Shown piece after piece: positions 55,527 to 64,000 of a stretch of 64,000 nt of DNA. The translations under genes were made by a program, and so were the position numbers. The notes beneath the pieces were generated by a model, which did no database searches, had not been told where the DNA came from, and saw nothing but the letters and a program-made list of their open reading frames with translations. Position 1 is the stretch's first letter. Every line of letters begins with the position of its first letter. Source of the stretch: Triticum aestivum (lineage: Eukaryota; Streptophyta; Magnoliopsida; Poales; Poaceae); the NCBI RefSeq assembly GCF_018294505.1, contig NC_057809.1:422986233-423050232 (forward strand), in the 5' to 3' direction.

Positions 55527-58500
55527 TCACATCCCAGATCTTTGGGTGTGAAACTTTTTCTTCGCGTGTGTCCCTTTGCGTCGTAGCCATGGAAAATCTT
55601 CATCATTTAACGGGATGCTCGGGTCAATATTCACTGTGAATGGAGCAATTTCATCAAACTTTTCATAATCTTCTGACTTGTCTGTCTTGTCATCCACTCC
55701 CACGATGTTTCTCTTCCCAGAAAGAACTATGTGCCGCTTTGACTCATCGTACGATGCATTCGCTTCCTTATCTTTTCTTTTTCTTGGCTTGGTAGACATG
55801 TCCTTCACATAGAAAACCTGTGCCACATCATTGGCTAGGACGAATGGTTCGTCTGCATACGCAAGATTGTTGAGATCCACTGTTGTCATTCCGTACTGCG
55901 GGTCTTCCGTTACCCCGCCTCGTGTCATATTGACCCATTTGCACCGAAACAAAGGGACCTTCAAACCACGTCGATAGTCAAGTTCCCATATGTCCTGTAT
56001 ATAACCATAATATGTTTCCTTTCCCGTCTTGGTTTCTGCATCAAAGCGGACACCACTGTTTTGGTTGGTGCTCTTCTTATCTTGGGCGATCGTGTAAAAT
56101 GTATTACCATTTATCTCGTACCCTTTGAAAGTCATTATATTCGAAGATGGTAACTGGGACAGCAAGTACAGGTCATCTTCAATAGAGGTGTCATGCATGG
56201 TACGTGCTTGCAACCAGCTGGCGAAACTCCTGGTTTGTTCACGTGTAATCCAGTCATCAGACCGCTCCGGGTGTTTGGAGCGTAGCAAATTCTTGTGTTC
56301 ATCCATATACGGAGCCACCAAGGCGGAATTCTGTAGAACTGTGTAGTGTGCTTCAGTGAGAGAATGTCCGTCCATACATATTATTTGTTCCCCTCCTAGC
56401 GTGCCTTTTCCATCCAGTCTGCCCTTATGCCGCGATTCAGGAACACCAATCGGCTTAAGGTCAGGAATAAAGTCAATACAAAACTCAATGACCTCCTCAT
56501 TTTGACGGCCCTTGGAGATGCTTCCTTCTGGCCTAGCACGGTTATGAACATATTTCTTTAAGACTCCCATGAACCTCTCAAAGGGGAACATATTGTGTAG
56601 AAATACAGGACCCAAAACGTTAATCTCTTCGCATAGGTGAACTAGGACGTGCGTCATGATGTTGAAGAAGGATGGTGGGAACACCAACTCGAAACTGACA
56701 AGACATTGCACCAAATCATTCTGTAACCTTGGTATGATTTCTGGATCGATTACCTTCTGAGAGATTGCATTGAGAAATGCACATAGCTTCACAATGGCTA
56801 ATCGAACGTTTTCCGGTAGAAGCCCCCTCAATGCAACCGGAAGCAGTTGCGTCATAATCACGTGGCAGTCATGAGACTTTAGGTTCTGGAACTTTTTCTC
56901 TGCCATGTTTATTATTCCCTTTATATTCGACGAGAAGCCAGACGGTACCTTAATACTGAGCAGGCATTCAAAGAAGATTTCCTTCTCTTCTTTGGTAAGA
57001 GCGTAGCTTGCATGACCCTGATGTATGCCGTCTTTTCCGTGCATACATTGCTGGTCCTCCCGTGCCTCAGGTGTATCTTTTGTCTTCCCATACAGGCCCA
57101 AGAAGCCAAGCAGGGTCACACAAAGATTCTTCGTCACGTGCATCACGTCGATTGCGGAGCGGACCTCGAGGTCTTTCCAATAGGGCAGGTCCCAAAATAT
57201 AGATTTCTTCTTCCACATGGGTGCGCGTCCGTCAGCGTCATTCGGAACAGGTTGTCCACCAGGACCCTTTCCAAAGACCACCTTCAAATCCTTGGCCATA
57301 TCATGTACATCAGCACCAGTACGGTGGCGAGGCTTCGTCCGGTGATCTGCCTCACCTTTGAAATGCTTGCCTTTCTTTCTTACGGGATGCCTGCTCGGAA
57401 GAAATCGACGATGTCCCAGGTACACATTCTTCTTACAATTAGCCAAATATATACTGTCGGTATCGTCCAAACAGTGCATGCATGCGCGGTATCCCTTGTT
57501 TGTCTGTCCTGAAAGGTTACTGAGAGCAGGCCAATCATTGATGGTCACGAACAACAACGCCTTTAGGTCAAATTCTTCCCCCATGTGCTCATCCCATGCA
57601 CGTACACCTGTTCCATTCCACAGTTGTAAGAGTTCTTCAACTAATGGCCTTAGGTACACATCAATGTCGTTGCCGGGATGCTTAGGGCCTTGGATGAGCA
57701 CTGGCATCATAATGAACTTCCGCTTCATGCACAACCAAGGAGGAAGGTTATACAAACATAGAGTCACAGGCCAGGTGCTATGGTTGCTGCTCTGCTCCCC
57801 AAAAGGATTAATGCCATCTGCGCTTAGACCAAACCATACGCTCCTTGCGTCATCTGCAAACTCCCTCCCCTTCTTTCTTTCGATTTTTCTCCACTGCGAC
57901 CCGTCAGCGGGTACTCTCAACTTTCTGTCTTTCTTACGGTCTTCTCTATGCCATCGCATCGCCTTGGCATGCTCTTTGTTTTGGAACAAACGTTTCAACC
58001 GTGGTATTATAGGAGCATACCACATCACCTTGGCAGGAATCTTCTTCCTGGGGCGCCGGCCCTCGACATCACCAGGGTCATCGCGGTAGATCTTATAGCG
58101 CAATGCACCACATACCGGGCAAGCGTTCAAATCCTCGTACTCACCGCGGTAGAGGATGCAATCATTAGGGAATGCATGTATCTTCTACACCTCTAACCCT
58201 AGAGGGCAGACAACCTTCTTTGCTTCGTACGTACTCTCGGGCAATTCGTTGTCCTCTGGAAGCATATCCTTTATCATTACCAGCAACTTTCCAAATCCCT
58301 TGTCAGATACACCATTCTCTGCCTTCCATTGCAGCAATTCCAGTGTGGTGCCCAGCTTTTTCTTGTCACCTACGCAATTCGGGTACAATAATTTTTTGTG
58401 ATCCTCTAACATGCGCTGCAACTTCTTTTTCTCCAAATCACTTGCGCAGTTTCTCTTTGCATCGGCAATGGCCCGACCTAGATCATCAATGGGCTCATCT

Positions 58501-58880
58501 GATGCCTCTTCTTCAGCTTCTTCCCGCATTGCCGGCTCAGCTTCTTCCCGCATTACCGGCTCAGCTTCTTCCCCCATTGTTGTATCATCGTATTCAGGGA
58601 ACCCATGGCCAGGATAGCTGTCGTCGTCCTCTTCTTCTTCATTGTCTTCCATCATAACCCCTCTTTCTCCGTGCTTGGTCCAAACATTATAATGGGGCAT
58701 GAAACCGGTCTTAAACAGGTGGACGTGAATGGTTCTTGACGTAGAGTAATTGTGACCATTCTTACAGCGAGCACATGGACAAGGCATAAAACCATCCGCC
58801 CGCTTGTTTGCCTCAGCCGCAAGCAGAAAAGTATGCACGCCCTCAACGAACTGTGGAGAGCATCGGTCATCGTACATCCA

Positions 58881-61800
58881 CTAGTTGAATGCCCGTGCGT
58901 TGCCACGGGACATGTAACAAACTTAGACAAAGAGATATTTGTTGAATCATCACTATAAGTTACATCATGTATGTCGCACACGGGTTATAAGTGTTCAAAC
59001 AAATATTATCTTGTACAAACCCAACCTTTTTGCTCTTAGGGCACTCCCGATGCAGGCCACAAATACTCATCCGGAGAATCAAAAGGTTAAAAATAATAAC
59101 AATGAGATATGCATAATGTGCAAAAATAACAAGCACCAGTGAACGGAATGCAAATAGAAATATGTAGAAATACGACCAACCCTTTATTTTGCACAAACTA
59201 CATTAATTTCAATTATTTTATGAAGATTTATAGGCTCAACAAACATGTAGATTACTATAGTGTGAATTTTCTAGCGCTTTTTTACGAATGGGAATTTTGA
59301 AAATTGGAAGCAAGAGCATAGGTGCCCGAGGGCCAAATTGAATTTTCAGTCTCACTTACAAATTTAACAAAATAGTAATACTACGGGATAGTTATGTACA
59401 CATTATTGACTCAGCAAACACCAATACCATGTTGCTCTCCTTTGCAATCTAGTCGTCATGCCACCTTCAGCTCCATTCCTCTTTGTTGTACTCGTCATCC
59501 AACTCATTCCTCCATTAGTCCCGTTGTACCCATCGCCTCTACCCTTCCTTTGGCTTTCTCCACGAGCCTAATTCTCTTTATCTCCTCTACACTTCTCAAT
59601 GTGTTTTGAAACCTGCAACACCTTCCCTCAATCTGACCGGAGGCCTGGTTCGTCTGTTTCATTCTTTGTTAATTCTAGCAACCTTTCCGTTTGTTATATT
59701 AGCATCAAGGAAAACAGAATGTGCGGTCACTTGTGTAGCTGCGATGGAGCATTGTGCATCTCAACGGGTACAACACCAGCCATGCTAGTCTGAGCAGAGG
59801 AACCAACATTGAAGCGAGAGACAACCAATAAAGTAGTTGTTCTCCGCTTTAGATCTGATCCTAGTATACTCAAGAAGCATAAATTAGATTTATAACATGA
59901 GGAATTGTGGCAGGCATAAGTTGACATAGTGATCACAAAGTCAAATCTGCTCACACGACATTTAATACAAATCAATAAGAATTAACCCCTCCTATGTCCA
60001 ATGGCCCAAGTTTGTTTACCTGAAATCTTGCACAATATGCTTGATAACTTCAATCAGCAAGATGAGTTTAGCCTATTTAAACTATGCCCTGTTTTTTCTT
60101 ATCAAATAGTAATATATTTCCACACTTTCAGAGAAAAAAATGTAGATAATCCAAAACACAACTACTTTCTCAACCACTAAGTATGCTTGGTACAATTATT
60201 GAGAAATAATGCATAACAATCTGGAAAAATAGCATTTTGTAACACGTGAGTGCTTAGTAACAATAAAATTTCCATGCCTACTACGTCAATATCTTGTGTG
60301 TAACATCGGCTCATTATGGTGTCTCTAATTACATAGTCAAACCAATTCTTCTGAAGATTTCTCAAATTACAGGAGAACTTCTAAATAAACATGTTAATTA
60401 AAATTGGTCTTCATATCTAAACAACTCATTCCACACGTGCATTTAAAACCACAAAGCTAAGTGATACATCTACATGGACATGTGCACTGATCCAAACAGC
60501 CATCTAAACACTTTTGTACACGCATGTTTGCTACTGAACTTATGAAAAATTCAAAAATCTAAGCCACAAACAAGAAACCTTCAACACAATCTACATTTAT
60601 GGAACAAACTTGATAATTTTGCAAATCAAGCATCGACTTCCTACTTGATACAGTTTGTTCCACACTTGAGAATTCCTGAAGTACTTATAATTTCCAATGA
60701 CTATTTTTGGATTTGGTTGATACTACTCAGCAGAAAAGGCATTTTTTCATAGACGCTTAGTACAAGTTTCATGGCAATTCAAGAAGGCACCATACACACA
60801 TATTTCAGTTGCACGAATAAAAGACTGTCTAGTTTCAGATTTTGCATGTCATGATAATTTTACATAACACCTAAAATGGAAAGAAACAAGTCTCACCTTC
60901 ACATTGTCGGATGGTAGCAGTTCACTCATTCTAGCATAATCTCTAGTCAAGATGGAATACAACAACAGTGATACAAATTGATACCATTGGAAACCAAATA
61001 CTGTATTGTCTTTTCCATCAAAATGCTAGTTAATCGAAGAAAAGAGTTTGTAATAAATACAAAGATGTTGTGATTAGCAGTTGACATCCAACAACCTCTG
61101 TTGGCGTACCTATATATCAAGATTACATACAATTGTAATTAGTCCCTGGTTCCTTCAAAAAGAAAAATCAGTCACAATAAATGATGTGAATATTTCAAGA
61201 AATATATGTCACATTTGCAGCTCCAAATTTATCCTTGGGGCTTTTGAATCTCTGATAATCTGAGAACCCTCCAACTCCTAATTTCTGTTACACTTTTCCT
61301 TTGCTCCGGTGCGGGAGTGCATGATATAGGGAGAAGATGGGGTGCAAGTGTAAGGGAGATTACCTGGGTCGGCGTCGTCTGTCGCTGCCACCGACGCGAC
61401 GCTCCTGCAGGTCGCCCTCCCACATCATGCTCCTCACCAAGCTATCAGAATCACATGAGGAATATATGTGTTGGCCACTGCTCACACTTCACAAACCCAG
61501 CATCCTATCACAATCACATGCAAGACTCATTTGTATGCCATATAACTACATCTAAGAAGACCTTCTTATATATGCACATCATGTACATCGTTTTTGTATT
61601 TATAGGAAAAAGTACAGAATATTCAGCACCATACGATGTGTACCTATGTATTCTACCTTCAACAATCTTTACCTATGTCTTTTACCCTATTTTATACAAG
61701 GGTTGGATCATGAGTGAGTTAAGTAAAGAGAGGAAGGGATTTCGTCCATGCAAGTAAACCAAATTGGCCCAAAAAAACTGAACCAAGTCAAGAAGCTTGG

Positions 61801-62521
61801 TCTGCCTGGATCGGCGGCTGTGATTGGGAAGAAGTACGGTGGTGGGGGAGATGGGTATGCGTGAGTTGGCTTCCGACGGTGGGCTGTGCGACTGGGTTAC
61901 CTTGGGACGGTGGGCTCTTGGATTTTGGATGATGAGGACGATCAGAGGTTGATGGCAACAGCAGAGGTGACTTCTCAGCGGTGGCAGCGACGGAGGCTGC
62001 AGCTCGCACAGCTCGCATGCGTACGACGTGGCCGAACAGCGACTTCCTGGTGGCATGCGCGGGCGGGTCGATGGAGGTCCCGTGCCTCCTTGGCGTCGTA
62101 GGACGTGGCCGGACGGCGACTTCGTGGCGGCGTGCATTCGCGAGTCGATGGAGCTCCCGTGCGCTGGCGTTTGATCTCCTCGGCGTCGTGCGTTCGCGAG
62201 TCGATGGAGCTCGTACGCGACGAATAACTGGCGTTTCTCTCCCTGGCGACGTGCGTTCGCGGGTCGATGGAGCTCGTAGGTGGTTTGTTTTTTGGTCGAT
62301 GGACCTCGTCGTGGGTTGCCGAACCATTTTTTTGTTGGGTGACCTCGTTCCTGGGTTGAGCCGCTGTGTTTTTTGGCTGTGGATCCCGTATGTGGGCTGA
62401 GTTGGCGTTGTACATGGGCTGAGTTGCATTGGATTTTGGCCTGCTCGAGCGATGGTTCTGAATCGGGGGATCGAAGGAGGTCGAACCATCACGACGTTCG
62501 ATCCCCCTTTAATAGTAGAGA
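58881..62521 (-). mobile_element. Non-autonomous Helitron inserted in TNP2
   Basis: On the minus strand the element begins TCTCTACTATTAAAGGGGGA and ends ATTCAACTAG, with host A before and host T after, the expected A|T target without duplication. A 6-bp-stem hairpin ends 11 bp before the 3' terminus. The 3,641-bp length and absence of any Rep/helicase coding sequence make it non-autonomous. The 5' half (about 61,300-62,500) is GC-richer. It contains about four copies of GCGTTCGCGAGTCGATGGAG between 62,130 and 62,275 and may include captured gene fragments; a 257-codon minus-strand frame there is repetitive and unconvincing. The rest is AT-rich and non-coding. Confidence 0.85.
58892..58909 (-). 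terminator. Helitron 3' hairpin
   Basis: CCCGTG, a 6-nt loop and CACGGG form the stem-loop that signals the end of rolling-circle transfer in Helitrons. It is followed after 10 nt by the terminal CTAG. Confidence 0.85.
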
Positions 62522-62622
62522 TTGCCGGCTCATCTTCATTACACAACACCGAATAGACCAAATTAATACAAGTTCATACATAAAGTTCATACAACACTTA
62601 AATGCAACAAACAAATAACTCT

Positions 62623-63067
62623 CTAGCTAAAGCATTTAAATGCAACAACAAATACGATCAAGATCGCAACTAAGGTAACAATGGATCCAACAGCATAGTG
62701 ATACCAAGCCTCACTATCGATGGCATATTTTCTAATCTTTCTAATCTTCAAGCGCATTTTCTCCATCTTGATCTTGTGATCATCGACGACATCGGCAACA
62801 TGCAACTCCAATTCCATCTTCTCCCCCTCAATTATTTTCAATTTTTCTTTCAAGTACTCATTTTCTCTTTCAACTAAATTTAACCTCTCGGCAATAGGGT
62901 CGGTTGGAATTTCAGGTTCAGATACCTCCTAGAAAAAATTTCTATGTCAACTTGATGGGCATAATTTGTCATAAACACGAAATGCAACTAGTTTTAAAAG
63001 AGAATATACATACCACATCCGAATCATAACAAGGACTAGGGCCGACGGGGACGGATATCAAAACCAT
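62623..63067 (-). CDS. Tail-anchored coiled-coil protein of the CACTA element, 2 exons
   Basis: Exon 1 is 63067-63014 (MVLISVPVGPSPCYDSDV, donor GTG|GTATGT). Exon 2 is 62928-62623 (acceptor TTCTAG|GAG), giving 119 residues in frame. Residues of about 32-85 are a charged heptad-like coiled coil (RENEYLKEKLKIIEGEKMEL, KMEKMRLKIRKIRKY). They are followed by AWYHYAVGS and one hydrophobic segment at about 97-116 (IVTLVAILIVFVVAFK) that ends three residues before the stop. This is the layout of a tail-anchored membrane protein; there is no signal peptide. It lies 83 bp upstream of the TNP2 start on the same strand, between the transposon end and the transposase, so the two probably share a promoter and perhaps a spliced transcript. 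I know of no demonstrated function. Confidence 0.75.
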
Positions 63068-63591
63068 GGCACTATATGTATAACAAACAACGTACGGGTA
63101 AGATAATTATACGAGTAACTATATATCCAAATCACAAACATCAATTTTTATATAAAATTTCATGAACAAGAGGCTCACCACAAGGTGGTGCCGGCGACGG
63201 GACGGTGCGGGCGATCGACGGTGGCTACGATGGAGATTTAGAAGGCACTAAGTAAACCACACCTACATATGCAAACTAAGTGTTATTTTTGACCTCAAAT
63301 TGCATATAAATCAAATACTAGCACATATATATATATATATCCTCCCAAATTACTAAACTCACAAATTAATCACTATATAAACCAATGCAAGAGCTAATCT
63401 AGCAATGAGAGATGAAAGGACAAAGTTGCTAACCTTTGTGATCATTTGAATGGATGAGGGCCTTCAAATCTTGACAAATTTTGGGCAAAATGTGTGATGA
63501 GCTCGAGAGGAAGAGGGGAAGAACAGAGAGGAGAGGGGAACGGGGAAGAACAGAGCGAGCTCGGGTGGACGAAGGGTTTATGTAGGACGAC
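63068..63591 (-). promoter_or_regulatory. Promoter and leader region of the terminal CACTA gene block
   Basis: It contains a TATA-like TACATAAAC (minus strand, plus coordinates 63576-63584) just inside the subterminal palindromes, then a C/T-rich leader (CTCGCTCTGTTCTTCC) and AT-rich sequence with an (AT)n run near 63,325. Several candidate splice donors suggest leader introns. No coding frame is convincing here. Confidence 0.5.
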
Positions 63592-63812
63592 CTTTAGTAC
63601 CGGTTCGTGCCAAGAACCGGTACTAAAGGGGCTGGAGGGGCGCCTGTCTGACAACATCCTGCCACCACTCTCATTAGTACCGGTTCGTGGCACGAACCGG
63701 TGCTAAAGGTTCGCCACGAACCGGTACTAATGAAAGCAGCCCAGCTAGCCGTTGAAACCGGCACTAATGTATACATTAGTGCCGGCTCAAATACAAACCG
63801 GCACTAATGTGC
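63592..63812. repeat. CACTA right subterminal palindromes
   Basis: Inverted pairs of AGTACCGGTTCGTG and AGTGCCGGTT: at 63596-63624, 63677-63707, 63716-63730 and around ATTAGTGCCGGC...GCCGGCACTAAT near 63,755-63,808. They match the left-end and internal clusters. Confidence 0.85.
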
Positions 63813-63827
63813 TTCACGATTGACCCT

Positions 63828-63840
63828 TTTTCTACTAGTG
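63828..63840 (-). repeat. CACTA right terminal inverted repeat
   Basis: TTTTCTACTAGTG, the exact inverse of 48501-48513. TGC follows at 63841-63843 and matches the three bases before the left end. Confidence 0.95.
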
Positions 63841-64000
63841 TGCCATGGGTGAAGGCCACCATGGCGGAACTGGCCTTGCACCGCTCGGTGGTTTCTGCGG
63901 CTCCTAGTCGATGTTGAAGGTGATGGCTTTAGGCGTGTTCCCTCGGCAGTGAAGGGGCCTTCGATGGCAAGTGGTTGCGGGGACGGCGGTGCGAGGCATC
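63841..64000. other. GC-rich host sequence, right of the CACTA element
   Basis: The continuation of the GC-rich DNA that ends at 48500. No gene is recognised. Confidence 0.4.

Larger units (their letters stand above)
55527..62539 (-). pseudogene. TNP2-type CACTA transposase, split by a Helitron and one nonsense codon
   Basis: The reading frame starts with ATG at 62539 (MKMSRQ), is interrupted by the Helitron at 62521-58881, and resumes at 58880 (WMYDDRCSPQF) in the same frame through to 55527. The total is about 1,120 codons. In order: a Transpos_assoc zinc-type domain (GFMPCPCARCKN), an acidic repeat region (EEAEPVMREEAEPAMR), the Transposase_21/TNP2 catalytic region (NACPVCGALRYK, WFGLSADGINPF, IDVMHVTKNL), DUF4218 (HDCHVIMTQLLPVALRGLLP) and DUF4216 (PLFRCKWVNM, YGMTTVDLNNLAYADEPFVL). 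A TAG at 58187-58185 replaces a codon in the otherwise continuous LGLEV-KIHAFPNDCILYRG. The 867 codons after it are fully open. TNP2 cuts and joins the transposon ends; this copy cannot make it. Confidence 0.9.
48501..63840 (-). mobile_element. CACTA (En/Spm-type) transposon, 15.3 kb, multi-gene
   Basis: Terminal inverted repeats CACTAGTAGAAAA at 48501-48513 and its reverse at 63828-63840, with a 3-bp target duplication TGC at 48498-48500 and 63841-63843. Inverted copies of AGTACCGGTT/AACCGGTACT crowd both ends. All four genes read on the minus strand: a tail-anchored coiled-coil protein (63067-62623), TNP2 transposase (62539-55527, split by a Helitron), a 148-aa Arg-rich ORF (53663-53217) and a large gene ending in an Ulp1-like protease domain (53049-49037). 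Known CACTA elements carry TNP2 plus a second, variable protein such as TnpA. The ends look intact, so the copy could still move if TNP2 were supplied by another element. Confidence 0.95.

Noticed and set aside
61788..62561. A 257-codon minus-strand ORF across the Helitron border
   Set aside because: It crosses the Helitron 5' end into the transposase leader and consists largely of repeat-encoded peptides (APSTRERT). It is not a unit inherited as one gene.
1..64000. tRNA, rRNA, CRISPR, bacterial operons, viral genes
   Set aside because: No cloverleaf with A/B boxes, no rRNA core sequence and no prokaryotic gene organisation were seen.

Overview
The window is nuclear DNA of a Triticeae grass (wheat, barley or a close relative). 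The evidence is the repeat content: a copia element with Angela/WIS/BARE-1 type LTRs, two gypsy elements with antisense genes, a CACTA transposon with CACTAGTAGAAAA ends, and Stowaway, Tourist and Mutator-type MITEs. Nothing prokaryotic, organellar or viral was seen. Almost all of the window is nested transposable elements. The best candidate for an ordinary host gene is one AP2/ERF transcription factor near 30.2 kb. All gene models and divergence counts were made by eye.

Layout. 1-626 is an assembly gap. 627-5873 is the 3' part of a Tat-lineage gypsy retrotransposon, with an antisense multi-exon ORF and its 3' LTR. 6.1-13.7 kb holds a 13-exon minus-strand gene with a C-terminal Ulp1/SENP-like (C48) protease domain; its introns and flanks carry a dispersed GAAGTTCA-type motif. 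A 248-bp tandem array with telomere-like borders follows at 14.95-15.8 kb. 17-19.5 kb is low-repeat sequence with a Tourist-like MITE.

19561-29279 is a complete gypsy insertion (956-bp LTRs, AAAGT target duplication). It has a broken gag-protease, only a scrap of reverse transcriptase, and a spliced antisense ORF. 29.3-32.3 kb is a small gene island with the AP2/ERF gene, a Stowaway MITE and a decayed coding relic. 32.4-34.7 kb is a satellite-like higher-order repeat. 35216-43804 is an Angela-type copia element (CCCCC target duplication) with decayed gag-pol. A Mutator-type MITE with a perfect hairpin lies at 44807-45145.

48501-63840 is a 15.3-kb CACTA transposon (TGC target duplication). 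Its genes all read on the minus strand and form two blocks. The terminal block holds a predicted tail-anchored coiled-coil protein followed 83 bp later by the TNP2 transposase. The internal block holds a 148-aa arginine-rich ORF followed by a 7-exon, 1128-codon gene that ends in an Ulp1-like protease and appears fully open. Each block starts at a TATA-like box placed directly beside the same AGTACCGGTT palindromes that mark the transposon ends. TNP2 is inactivated by a 3.6-kb Helitron inserted after its sixth codon and by one later nonsense codon. The second block is intact, so this copy could still supply the protease protein but not its own transposase.
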